64,000 bases of DNA from Prorocentrum cordatum (GCA_963575745.1 CAUYUJ010019937.1:555562-619561), one strand, 5' to 3'; shown: positions 41,949 through 51,654, numbered from the stretch's first letter. Program-made: numbers and translations. Notes: generated from the sequence alone by a model not told the origin.

Positions 41949-42757
41949 CACACACACACACACCTTGCGGGCTCGCAAAGCGTGGCAGGCGTGGTATATT
42001 CTCGACACCTTAAGGGGTGCGCAGGGGGTGGTCTCCCCATCCGCGCCGGTCGTCCAGGGCATAGCAGGCGTGTCGTTTTCTCGATACTGTAGGGGGTACA
42101 CATGGAGTGGTTTCCCTATCCGCGCGGGTCGTCCAGGGCATAGCAGGCGAGGCACTTTCTCGACACCATAGGGGGTGTCTCCCTATCCGCGCCTGTCGTC
42201 CAGGGCACAGCAGGCGTGGCACTTTCTCGATAGGGAGTGCGCAAGTCTCTACCCGCGCTGGTCGTCCAGGGTATAGCAGGCGTAGCACTTTCTCGACACC
42301 ATACAGGGTGCGCAAGGGGTGGTCTCTCACCGCGGCCACTATGCGCGCGGGTCGTCCAGGCACAGCAGGCGTGGCACTTTCTCGACACCATCGAGGGAGT
42401 GAAGCAATCGCAAAGTGCGAAGGGGGTTGTCTCTGAGCACGGCCGCTATCCACGACACTGTCGCAAAACCTAGCAGGCGTGGCAGTTTCACGACACCATC
42501 GGGGGTGCGAAGGGAGTGGTCTCTGAGCGCGGCCGCTATCCACGACACTGTCGCAAAGCCTTGCAGGCGTAGCAGTTTCACCACACCATAGAAGGTGCGG
42601 CCAGGGTGGTCTCTGGGCGCGGCCGCAGGGGTCACCAGAGAGCATGGTGGCGGTGGTAGAAAATAAGTACGTGGGGCTCCTCGGTAGCGTAATATATGTT
42701 TGACTGTGTCTCTTTTTTCTTACACAATCGACCTGTATGAGGACATGCCCAACCGAA
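41738..42757. mobile_element. Family E element, 1-kb composite copy
   Basis: Left TIR GTCGGGCATGCCCCCTACAG at 41738; right TIR CCTGTATGAGGACATGCCCA at about 42732-42751. It carries the second copy of the duplicated locus and so is far longer than other E copies (137-350 bp). Confidence 0.65.
41819..42692. repeat. Duplicated locus copy 2: (CA)n plus about 8 units of 78 bp
   Basis: CCACATGCTTAGTGGGGTTC, then (CA)n at 41876-41962 in the position where copy 1 has (TCC)n, then GCGGGCTCGCAAAGCGTGGC and the 78-bp units, ending CACCAGAGAGCATGGTGGCG and GGGGCTCCTCGGTAGCG. Confidence 0.85.
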
Positions 42758-43570
42758 GCCCAGGACGCATCGAGCCCTCATCGCCCTTTCGTCGTCGTTC
42801 TTGGCTTCGGTGGCCCGCCCTGCCCAGGGGAGGGCGGCTTCGCGATCGTGCGCGTCTTGTCAGAGCCGTCGGCTGCATCGCCGATTTTCAACTCCTGAGC
42901 CAGTACCCTCATTTTGCCCTCCCTCCTCCCTGCTCCCTCCTCCCTCCTCCCTCCTCGTCATCACCTTCTTCTCCGACTTTGCGTGACGTAGGCCCTCAGA
43001 GGTCTCGACCTGTTCCCCAGTGCCTGTGTTTCCTCCCGAGTCGTTCCGTGACAGCCCCAGGGCTAGTAAGGGCCCGCAGGTTCCGAGCATTGCCAACACA
43101 TCTCCGTCTTTTTTTCTTCACGACTCGATGGGGTCTATTAGGTTGCAACTCTTGGGATCTCGAATTCGGCATCGATGCTGGTACATTATTGGCGGCAATG
43201 TGGCCGACTCCCGCTAAATTCTGTTCAATCCTGCTCAATCCAGTTTGATCTGGTCCAACCAGCGGCCTAGTCGGATCGAGCCTGGCCTGACACACCCATG
43301 TAGCCCGGGCTGTCGCCGAAAATGGACAGTGCTCTCCTGCCATTGCTCTCTGTCGGAGGGAAGAAAAGTGATTTTAACATCACCAGGGGGCCCACCTCCA
43401 GCGAGGCCTCCCCGAGCTGGAGGCTGAGGATGTCTCGAGCGAGACGGGTCGAATTATAAACACTAGTTTGATGGTATATACACCTGTGGAATGGAGTTCC
43501 CCCTTGTCAAAATGGTTGGTTCCCCGGTTATTCTTTAACATGAGGAAATCTTGCTCGTCGCAGGAAGGCA
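42758..43570. other. Unassigned; isolated half H unit
   Basis: GAGGATGTCTCGAGCGAGAC at about 43426 is a stray piece of the 19-20 kb array. No gene supported. Confidence 0.4.
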
Positions 43571-43574
43571 TCGT

Positions 43575-44190
43575 TCAGGCCTCTTAGAGGCTTCTACGAG
43601 GCCTCTAGGAAGCCTCTAAGAGGCCTCGATGAAGCCTCTACGAGGCCTCTAGGAGGCTTCTTAGAGGCCTTCTAAGAAGCCTCTAAGAGGCTTCTAAGGG
43701 GCATCTACGGGGTTCTGCGAGGCTTTTAGGAGGCTTCTAAAAAGCTTCCTAGAGGCTTCCTCAGAGGCTTCTGAGAGGCCCCTAAGAGGCCTCTAAGAAG
43801 CCTGACACCAAAAAACCTTTCAGAGGCTTCTGCGAGGCCTCTAAAAAGCTTCCTGAGAAGCCTCTACGAGGCTCCTAAGAGGCCCCTGGGAGGCTTCTTA
43901 GGGGCTACTACGAAATCTCTAAGAATCCTCTTGGAGACTTCTGAGAGGCCTCTAACAAGCCTCCAAGAAGCCTCTTGAATGCTTCTAAGAGGCTTCCAAG
44001 AAGCCTCTAAGAAGTCTTAGCTGCTTCCAAGACGCCTTCAACAAGCCTCCTTGGAAGCCTGTACGAGGCTTCTCTGAGAGGCTTCTAAGAGACAGAAGCC
44101 TCTAAGAGGCTCCAGGGGCCTCTAGGGGCCTCTTTATAGGCTACTAATAGACATCCCAGAGGCCTCTCCGAAGAGGCCTCATGAGAGGGC
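43575..44190. repeat. Self-complementary GAGGCCTC/GAGGCTTC array
   Basis: About 50 degenerate units of 10-12 bp such as TAAGAGGCCTC, TAGAGGCTTC and GAAGCCTC. Because the unit is nearly its own inverse, the whole 0.6 kb can fold back in many registers. Confidence 0.85.
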
Positions 44191-44439
44191 TCTACTTCCC
44201 CAGTCATTGTTCCTGGAACCTGTGCGGTCTCCTTTAGGGTAATGATCTTTCTTTTCGGCTCCTGCATGGACGACACACAACTACGATTATTACGAGCGAG
44301 GTCTTCCAGCCACTGCTCAGTTCCCTTTCCCACTGGGGAACACCCAATTCAACCAGTGTTCAATCAATCGAACCAGGGAATAGAGCTTGGACTCCACACC
44401 GCCAGGGAGACCCCCCTTGCCTCCTCGCATCTCATCGCC
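44191..44439. other. No feature recognised
   Basis: No shared repeat or gene supported. Confidence 0.4.
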
Positions 44440-44628
44440 CTGGTGGTGGTGGTGTTGCCTTTCCTTGTTTCTACTCTGTCCCCTGCGGCCCCTCCATTGC
44501 CCTCCATTTTCAGTGGGGGGGCGGGGTTGGGGAACATTCACAAAATACATGTGGAACCCGCACCCCCCCCCTTCAACCCGAAAGTCGGGTCTTCGGGTTA
44601 GGCTGGGGTGTCCGGGTAGGTAGTCAGT
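44440..44628 (+). repeat. Family Y repeat, copy 2
   Basis: GGGGAACATTCACAAAATACAT, a C-run, AACCCGAAAGTCGGGTCTTCGG, and GTAGGTAGTCAG at the 3' end, immediately before an ATG. Confidence 0.65.
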
Positions 44629-44778
44629 ATGTCCCCCGCGGCCCCTCCCAACGGCGCAGGCGACGCGGACCCGCTCTCGTCCACGCAGGGCGAAGCTGGC
44701 GGCAGCCTCAGCAGCCGCGCGGGCTCGGAGGGCAGCGCCTGTCCGAGGCCCTCCCCGCTCCGCGCAGCCGCCAGGTAG
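44629..44778 (+). CDS. Possible exon, Ser/Gly/Ala-rich
   Basis: An ATG-initiated frame of 49 codons with very strong G/C third-position preference (starts MSPAAPPNGAGDADPL), directly after the acceptor-like end of the family Y repeat and about 55 bp before a family A element. The stop at 44776 may be intronic if splicing occurs earlier. No family was recognised; composition alone makes a chance frame possible. Confidence 0.3.
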   Translation: MSPAAPPNGAGDADPLSSTQGEAGGSLSSRAGSEGSACPRPSPLRAAAR

Positions 44779-44835
44779 CCGGGCCCCCCGTGTGGGCAAC
44801 GCCGACCGGTTGTCGGAGGGCCTCGAAGAACCAAG

Positions 44836-45028
44836 GACGCCGTAAACATAAGTTTGTTGGAGCTCTTCGCGGATTTCGTGGATCCGCGCTGGGACCCTCC
44901 GGCGGCGCCTCCGGCGCCGCCCCTGGCGGGCTCCGCGCGCCAGGGAGGGTGGCCCAGCGCAGATCCAAGAAATCCGCGCGGAGCGCCAGAAGTTTATGGT
45001 TATGCCGTCTTTTCTTCTTCTAGCAACT
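44836..45028. mobile_element. Family A introner-like element, copy 6
   Basis: Arms at 44836-44895 (CGTAAACATAAGTTTGTTGG, then GCGGATTTCGTGGATCCGCG) and 44955-45025 (CAGATCCAAGAAATCCGCGC, then AAGTTTATGGTTATGCCGTC) are inverted copies. It ends TTTTCTTCTTCTAG, an acceptor-like polypyrimidine-AG. Confidence 0.8.
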
Positions 45029-45245
45029 CGTGGGAGGTTCAATTCTGTATCAGCGCTGGCATTGTCGCGGTCGATCACTGGCTTCAGCCTGGGCTTAGTC
45101 TTGGACTTCGTTTGGCCTGTTCCGGTGAAGTGGCCCTCTAATCGGGTTTATGCGGTCTTAGTGGTTCCATCGAAGACCTCCCAGGAGTCGCCTCCTAAAA
45201 CCTCTGAGGCGTCTGAAAGATAACTTGATCACTTTCTAGCCACAA

Positions 45246-45378
45246 GCGTCTATCTATGGACACGCTGGGTGTCGTTGCGTATATAGACTCACTCGCGGTG
45301 GATACGTCCATAGACAATGCGGCCGTCGCGTTGGGCGCAATACAAGGTCGAAGAAAGGGTAGATCCGTCCATGGTAAG
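45246..45378 (+). CDS. Possible exon ending in a GTAAGT donor
   Basis: Plus-strand frame KRLSMDTLGVVAYIDSLAVD continuing to GRRKGRSVH, non-repetitive, preceded by an acceptor-like TTTCTAG at about 45234-45240 and followed by a consensus GGTAAGT at about 45377-45383. A downstream frame (about 45446-45700, with VAASIEGEDHIHIRGLAGLT) could be a further exon. A minus-strand frame over 45254-45700, with two CxxC pairs, is an alternative reading. No family recognised. Confidence 0.3.
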
Positions 45379-45697
45379 TTCCTAGTGTAGAGCAGGTCCC
45401 ACATGGTACTCCAAGGCCTTCACCCGCACCGTGCAAACGCAGGTAGCCGCATCCATCGAGGGCGAAGACCATATCCATATCCGCGGCCTCGCAGGCCTGA
45501 CATGGGGTGTTTTTTTTCCGCACATGCCCCGAGCGGAACGTATTCGTGCGACCGCGTGTCCACGAGATCGCGCACGGAATCCCGACCGCGAGGCTGCGGC
45601 TACGGATATGTTCGCCGCTCGTGAGTTCAGCACAAGTAGGGATCAGCAAGAGCGGCGGACCTTGCAGGATCGTGCGATGCCAGGCCTTGGCTTTAGG

Positions 45698-45875
45698 CCT
45701 CTTCCAGATGGGGTCTGAGCAGACGGGGCCAGAGGATCGCGCCGCCTCGCCGACGCATCGCCGACGTCGTCGGTGCATCGCCAATGCATCGCCGAGGCAT
45801 CGGCCAGCGACGCATCGGCGGCACGGCGCGGTCATCTGGCCCCATCTGCTCGGATTCCAGCTGGGAAGCCTCCAG
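45698..45875. mobile_element. Family S foldback element, copy 2
   Basis: GGATCGCGCCGCCTCGCCGA and its inverse arm CGGCGGCACGGCGCGGTCAT, outer arms GATGGGGTCTGAGCAGA / CCCCATCTGCTCGGATTC, and a GCATCGCC core. Confidence 0.7.
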
Positions 45876-46064
45876 CAGCCATGCCAGGCGTTGTCTGAGC
45901 CGGGTCTGGGAGCCTCTCAGGGCTCTGGAGGTGGCCTTAGATCGGGACGGTCGAAGTGGGTGCAGTCGGGGCGCTGAAGAAGGAACTCGTTTCGTTTGGG
46001 AGGGGCTCAGTGTTCTTTAGTTGTATTGCAGTTAGCCTGAGGTTGTTGTTTTGTTTTTTCCCGC

Positions 46065-46172
46065 CCTTTTCTGAGGTTTTCGAGGGGAAATCGAAGTTTA
46101 AACTTATGGAAACAAAGAGCCTGGTTCCTGATTTAGGGTTCCTTAGGTCAACTTGGGTCAACGCCCCGACAG
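46065..46172 (+). repeat. Family T repeat, copy 2
   Basis: AATCGAAGTTTAAACTTATG, TTTAGGGTTCCTTAGGTCAA, CAACGCCCCGACAG. Confidence 0.6.
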
Positions 46173-46197
46173 TACGGAAAGAGTAGGGACGACGCAC

Positions 46198-46375
46198 AAC
46201 ATCAGTTCTTGTTCATTTTGCACGAGACTCGCTGTCCGCGCCGCCGGGGACGTTCCCTGAAACACACAACGCCGCTTGCCCAGTAAGTAGCGGCCGCTGC
46301 TGGTTTTGGGCAACATTTGTTGTTGGGCATTGTGTCCATTTTTTCCGTGCCCATTCTGGGCGTCCAAATTGCAGA
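46198..46375 (+). repeat. Family W repeat, copy 2
   Basis: GACTCGCTGTCCGCGCCGCC, AACGCCGCTTGCCCAG, TTTTTTCCGTGCCCATTCTG, ending AAATTGCAG. What follows reads IALARLRKIAAKRSKD before a GGA microsatellite, which could be a short exon with W as the intron before it. Confidence 0.6.
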
Positions 46376-46420
46376 TTGCCCTGGCCCGGCTCAGGAAGAT
46401 TGCAGCGAAGCGCAGCAAGG

Positions 46421-46560
46421 ACGAGGAGGAGGAGGAGGAGGAGGAGGAGGAGGAGGAGGAGGAGGAGGAGGGGAAGGAGGGGGCGGAGGGGGAGAGGGAG
46501 GAGGAGGAGGTGGAGGAGGAGGAGGTGGAGGAGGTGGAGGAGGAGGAGGAGGAGGAGGAA
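46421..46560. repeat. (GGA)n microsatellite
   Basis: Polypurine run giving a poly-Glu frame. Confidence 0.9.
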
Positions 46561-47170
46561 GGTGGCCATCTTCCTCTCAATTGGGGGGCTTCCCCCACCC
46601 ATGCCACCTCTGAAGGAGTCCCCAGCGCCCGCCCAAGATTCCCGTGCGTGCTATGGGGCTCAGGCGGCCCAGTGCGGGGTTGCCATCGGCCTACAACCCT
46701 TTCCAGCGTGATGGGGACGCGCGCCCTGGCCAACTTCATCCTGTGCTTTATCGGCACGCAGAGGTGCGAGGTGTCGGCCGTGCTGCTCGGCCCCATCGCC
46801 AAGGCCCATCAGTTCTGCTCGATCGATTGGGGGTGAGTCCTGACCCCGCACGTCGACACATCAGGTGGGCTTCAGATAGGGCGGTATGAAAACAAGTTCC
46901 CATGTGGTTGGTGGAGAGGGTTTGCCCCAGTACCACGAAACCTTCGCGGTAGAGTAGGAGCAGTGCGCGTGGAGAGATGGTCTTTACATCTCGTGTTGAA
47001 TGCAAAGCACTTTCCGCCCGCGCCGAGCAGAGGCCGTGAACATCGTGAGCCATGGCAGCGGAAGGGGAGATCGATGATGTGGCTATATTCACTGGTGGGG
47101 TCCACAAAGCGCACGCTGGTCACCTGTACTTTGCGGAAACTTAAACGGTCAGTTAGCCGAGACCCCACAG
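46561..47170. other. Unassigned, weakly coding-like
   Basis: A plus frame at 46709-46836 (GTRALANFILCFIGTQRCEV onwards) is non-repetitive but short and unidentified. The rest to 47170 may be 5' parts of the endonuclease-like frame that follows, out of frame. Confidence 0.3.
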
Positions 47171-47875
47171 GTGACGGGCGTATACCATGTGCATCAGTTC
47201 GACTACACAAGTGAGATGGTAGCACCTGGTCTTCGAGCGCACGGCATGTGCGCCATCAACACATTTCTCCCGACGGGCGTTCCCACGTACTACAACAGAG
47301 GGGTGGCGGAGACACGCGACTACATCATGGTACCTCAAGAGTGGCACAAGGCTACGACGTGGTGCAGGACATTGACACGGTCGGGGGGGGGGCGTCTTCA
47401 GATACACAGCCAGAGTGCGGTGGGGGATCATCTACTACGGGGAGCGTGTTTCATCGACGTGATTGGTCTGCCATATGAGCTGATCAAGCAGACAAAGGTC
47501 AGCAAAGAGATGAGTACAAAGATGCCCCAGCTCGGTGACGGACGGCCCGAATGTGTGGCGATGGTTGAAGCGCAACTAAGACGGCGCCTCCATCAGTTTC
47601 GAGCGCTCCCATGGGGCGAGAGACTAGGGTTTGCCAAGGTAGCAATGCACGACGCCCTCGAGGCAGGCGCAGGGAAGCACTGCCAGGGCACTGTAGGCTA
47701 TGTGGTGGACCACACCGAGCAGACGAGAGTCGTCAGAGAGTTACTTCGACAGCGACGTGATACGCGTGAGAATTTTCGGTTAATTCATGGCCGACAGATA
47801 TTATTCCGAGCATGTTGTTCCAGTAATCAATGTACGACTGTGGCGCAGTATTCTGTCCGAACACATGAGTGCTGA
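47171..47875 (+). CDS. Non-LTR retrotransposon endonuclease-like fragment
   Basis: Frame of 234 codons (first ATG at 47216). The first 110 residues match the end of an AP-type endonuclease/exonuclease domain of LINE ORF2: INTFLPTG, then PTYYNRG, ETRDYIMVP (the usual R-I-D-Y-I block), and SAVGDHLL in the place of the catalytic S-D-H. The remaining 120 residues are basic and helical (VEAQLRRRLHQF, VVRELLRQRRDTRENFR), as in the linker before a reverse transcriptase; no RT motif is seen before the stop. Entry is after an acceptor-like CCCACAG. In a LINE this domain nicks target DNA for target-primed reverse transcription. The identification is by motif recall and the element is clearly incomplete. 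Confidence 0.5.
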   Translation: MTGVYHVHQFDYTSEMVAPGLRAHGMCAINTFLPTGVPTYYNRGVAETRDYIMVPQEWHKATTWCRTLTRSGGGRLQIHSQSAVGDHLLRGACFIDVIGLPYELIKQTKVSKEMSTKMPQLGDGRPECVAMVEAQLRRRLHQFRALPWGERLGFAKVAMHDALEAGAGKHCQGTVGYVVDHTEQTRVVRELLRQRRDTRENFRLIHGRQILFRACCSSNQCTTVAQYSVRTHEC

Positions 47876-48020
47876 TGGGGGCCGTGGGAGGTGCGTGGAC
47901 AGATCTCGATCAGCGGCGTTCGTCGCCATGCAAACGACACGACGCCGACTACGTGAATTTGCTGCTGAGGAGCCTCAAGCATTGAGGCAACACATTCGTA
48001 GTGCCATTTGACCGCACATC

Positions 48021-48347
48021 GTGACGGCCATCTTCTCGAGCTGGAGGTCGTGGCTGATCACGGGAGATGTGCTCAAGCGCGGCAAGTCCAAGGAGTCGGA
48101 CGACTTCGGCACCAAGAAGATGCTGGTCCCGCTCGAGGCGCGCATGAGGAAGAAGGAGAAGTACACCATGACGCAGGTCCCCCTTCCTGCGAACCACCCA
48201 CTGGCCGTGGGATGCCAGGCCCAGTACCAGTCGTACCTCGTGCAGGTGAAGAAGGACCAGCGCAGCCGCGGGCCGCCAGAGCTCAATATGTGTGCGAGGG
48301 CTCCGAACGATATCGAGAGTTGTTTGGCAGAGGCCCCATCGAGGTAA
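48021..48347 (+). CDS. Unidentified lysine-rich 108-residue frame
   Basis: Frame of 108 codons, no low-complexity runs: a Trp-containing start (IFSSWRSWLITGDVLKRGKS), a basic middle (LEARMRKKEKYTMTQVPL) and a QYQSYLVQVKKDQRSRGPPE segment. Third positions are mostly G or C, as in the cyclophilin exons. Coding-like sequence continues after the stop in other frames (EQGKSEGASEWIKGFTISPKY at about 48380-48445; FEEASLRTPLGTSAAPAG at about 48550-48640), so this may be several exons or a decayed gene. No family recognised. It lies 150 bp after the endonuclease-like frame and could belong to the same element. Confidence 0.35.
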   Translation: MTAIFSSWRSWLITGDVLKRGKSKESDDFGTKKMLVPLEARMRKKEKYTMTQVPLPANHPLAVGCQAQYQSYLVQVKKDQRSRGPPELNMCARAPNDIESCLAEAPSR

Positions 48348-48659
48348 GAAGTACGTGGGCCGAGAGTGCGCAGCATGCACGAGCAGGGCAAGAGCGAGGG
48401 CGCCAGCGAGTGGATCAAGGGCTTCACAATCAGCCCGAAGTACGAGGTGAGAGTGACAACGAGTATTCGAAGGCACGTGCTCGGCGCCATGGCAAACACG
48501 CGGAGAAGCTGAACGAGGCCCGGCAGGAGACATGGGGGCGGTGCCCCGACGGACGACAAGTTCGAGGAGGCGTCCCTGCGGACCCCGCTGGGGACCTCGG
48601 CGGCCCCCGCGGGCGCCACGTCGAGCTCCTGCACGCCCTCGGCGTGATCCTTTGCCCCT

Positions 48660-48995
48660 GGGGCGGCTCCAGGAAGGTGAACAAGGGCCCGAGGGGGCCC
48701 AGGGCCAAGCAGCTCGTGGGCACGAAGTAGGTGTGAGTGGAGGCGCCCCGCGGCCCGCGCGTGCCGTCAGCGGGCGGGGGGTTGGGTTTTCCCGTCGGGT
48801 GGGATCTGCTTCGGGCCCCTCCCTCGCTTCGGGCCCCGTGGGCTCGTTGCCGTCTTCTGGCGGCGTTCCGCCCTTGGTGCGTTCGGCCTCTGGTAGGCCA
48901 TCCCCGAGGCTGATCCCCCCGTGGGAAATGCTTAGCTCGTTTGGTTAGAGCTGCCCAGCGTCAGTCGAAGTTATGAATGCATATGGCGCGAATGG
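48660..48995. other. Unassigned
   Basis: GC-rich; no shared repeat or gene supported. Confidence 0.4.
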
Positions 48996-49044
48996 GGTCG
49001 TAGTAGTAGTAGTAATAGTAGTAGTAGTAATAGTAGTAGTAGTA

Positions 49045-49077
<33 letters not shown>

Positions 49078-49090
49078 CTACTAGTAGTAG

Positions 49091-49154
<64 letters not shown>

Positions 49155-49441
49155 AAGTAGTAGAAGTAGTAGTAGTAGTAGTGGTGGTAGTAGTAGTAGC
49201 AGTAGTAGTAGTAGTCGTAGTCGTAGTCGTAGTCGTAGTCGTAGTCGTAGTCGTAGTCGTAGTCGTAGTCGTAGTCGTAGTCGTAGTCGTAGTCGTAGTC
49301 GTAGTCGTAGTAGTCGTAGTCGTAGTAGTCGTAGTCGTAGTCGTAGTCGTAGTCGTAGTCGTAGTCGTAGTCGTAGTCGTCGTCGTCGTCGTAGTAGTCG
49401 TTCGTAGTCGTAGTCGTAGTCGTAGTCGTAGTCGTAGTAGT

Positions 49442-49475
<34 letters not shown>

Positions 49476-49587
49476 AGTAGGAGGAGGAGGAGGAGGAGGA
49501 GGAGGAGGAGGAGGAGGGAGGAGGAGGTGAGGGAGAGGAGGAGGAGGAGGAGGAGGAGGAGGAGGAGGAGGAGGAGGGAGGAGGAGG

Positions 49588-49627
<40 letters not shown>

Positions 49628-49660
49628 ACAGGAACAGGAGCGGGAGCAGGAGCAGGAACA
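48996..49660. repeat. (TAG/TCG)n followed by (GGA/GGAGCA)n
   Basis: TAG triplets at 48998-49200, alternating TAGTCG at 49205-49435, TAG at 49440-49475, then GGA and GGAGCA to 49660. Confidence 0.95.
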
Positions 49661-50011
49661 ACACTGCAGAGCGCAGTTCTGTCTGAGCTGGTGGAGCCGG
49701 GCGTGCGCCGATTCCGCGCCCGAGCGGGGGCCGGAGCCCTCTCGGGCCGCACGCACGGTGGGGGGGGTCCGCGCTATCTAAGCGTCAGAGGTCCGGGCGT
49801 CGCAGCGCCTCGTGGCGGCCATGCCAGGAGGAATCTGCACAACCTTCACCGAAGTATTGGCAGCCTTGAAGCCGAGATTTCGAGCCAGGCAAGTCTGGGT
49901 CTCGAGACTCCTCCCTCCCTCCTCTTCCTCCTCCTCCTCCTCCTCCTCCTCCTCCTCCTCCTCCTCCACCTCGTCGCAGCTGCTGTGCGTTGTTTCGGCC
50001 GCCAGGTTTCA
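49661..50011. other. Unassigned with TCC run
   Basis: A (TCC)n run at 49922-49970. Frames around 49810-49900 on the plus strand look mildly coding but have no family. Confidence 0.35.
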
Positions 50012-50363
50012 GTCGGACGTGTCCCTCTACAGGAGGAGTGCTCAAGAACAGTAAAACATATTCCGGGAGCGAATCCGTTTCCAGTATATTTGTGTGTATA
50101 TATATATGAATATGTGTTGATTTTCTTGTGTTTGTTTACTCCGAGCGTCTCAATAAGCGTCGGGGCGGCGTCACCCCCGCCGACAGCCCCACGTCGTCTC
50201 CCGTCGCGGGTAGCATCCGTTCGCCGAAGGCACTCCGACCCCCGTCGCGGCGCGACGACGAGGCGATGTTGACCCCCATCGGGGGGGTATTCCCCCACGC
50301 ATATATAGAAACCCAAAGCATTTTCTTCAAACATCCGCTTGTAGGAGGACATGCCCGACCTGA
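50012..50363. mobile_element. Family E element carrying a nested family F element
   Basis: E left TIR TCGGACGTGTCCCTCTACAG at 50015; E right TIR CTTGTAGGAGGACATGCCCG at about 50339. Inside, at about 50142-50325, lies an F element in reverse orientation relative to 14420-14600 (CTCCGAGCGTCTCAATAAGC to TATATAGAAACCCAAAG). Confidence 0.8.
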
Positions 50364-51035
50364 CGCCAGGTGCCGTTTCCCATCCCCTGGAACCTCCAAC
50401 ACCGGCACAGGATAATAAGCTTGTCCATGGGAGAAGAGGTCGAGATCCCCAGGGGCCCGCGTCGCTCAGAGTCGCCTTTGTCGGGGGAGAGGCGGAGGTG
50501 GTCAGCCAGTCCTGTCCGTATCCCCTCTGGCGGCAGGGGCTTGGGATGAAGGGCCGGTTTTCTTCCACCACTACCATATGTAGGAGAGGGAGGAGGCGAA
50601 GGAGGACGGAAAAGGAGGAGGAGGACCTCCCCATCCTCCCTTCTCCTCCGTCCTACCTCCTGGTAGTGTTGGTGGAGAATTGGCCCATCATGGGAGCCCG
50701 CGTGGAGCGGACCCCCGCGTTCGGAGGATGCTGAGTCCGTGCGAAGCAAAGCCGCACGGCGTGTTCGGCCTCCGTCTGGGCTTACCCGTCTCTGGACTCT
50801 GCCTCCCCGAGAGTTCCCGCCCTCGCCTGGTGTTGCCTTGGCTGCCTCGCGGCCCGGCCATGGGGCGCGGCGTGGCACTGGCTGGCCCGGCTTGTCAGCG
50901 CTGGCGCCGGCCTGCGCGTCCCCGGCGTCTGGGGAGCCAGCGTCTCCCAGGATTGCGAGGTCCAGCTGACGTGGATGTCTTTGCCTTCCCTCCGTCGGGT
51001 TCTTGGTGACTACACTCAAGCAGTGGCGAGGCGCA
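50364..51035. other. No feature recognised
   Basis: Open frames on both strands; none has a recognisable domain, and the longest minus-strand frame runs into the E element. Confidence 0.35.
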
Positions 51036-51240
51036 TTGGCTGGCCTGTATGCCCACCGAAGGATGTTCTAAGCTCTGTTTGTGGTCTGCACGAACTGTTC
51101 TTAGAACAGTTCTGGCTGAGACTGATTTGATTCAACACATCGGGCGGATGTTCTAAGGACCTTGCTTCTGTTCTCAGAACACGTGTAGATTCTACGAACA
51201 TCTCCTGGTAGGTTCTACGAACATCTCCTGGTATGCCTAC
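51036..51240. repeat. GTTCTAAGAAC/GTTCTACGAAC repeats with a 21-bp palindrome
   Basis: 51092-51112 reads GAACTGTTCT-T-AGAACAGTTC (perfect arms, one central base). GGTTCTACGAACATCTCCTGGTA-type units repeat at about 51188 and 51211. Confidence 0.75.
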
Positions 51241-51487
51241 AGGACTGCCGGGACGGTCGGTTCCCGCCCAACGCACGGGCCCAGAGGAAGACGGACGGCT
51301 TCTTTTTGCGGGGCCGCGGCCCCGCCGCCGTCCTCTCCGGGAAGCGCCCCCCCTCGCGCGCGCGCGGAGCGCAGGCGGCCTCTCGGCTCGCCTCGCCCAC
51401 TCGGGGTCCGCGTGCCCCTGATATAATACCCCTGAAGATAACAAGGTTAGAGGTCCAGGGGGTCGCGTTTCCCCGTACATCGCATCA

Positions 51488-51595
51488 TCATGCTGATGAT
51501 GATGATGATGATGATGATGTTGATGATGATTATGTTGGTGATGGTGATGATGATGGTGGTGGTGGTGATGATGATGACGATGGTGATGTTGATGG

Positions 51596-51654
<59 letters not shown>

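Noticed and set aside
50327-51019. 230-codon minus-strand frame
   Set aside because: It runs into the right end of a family E element and has no recognisable domain.
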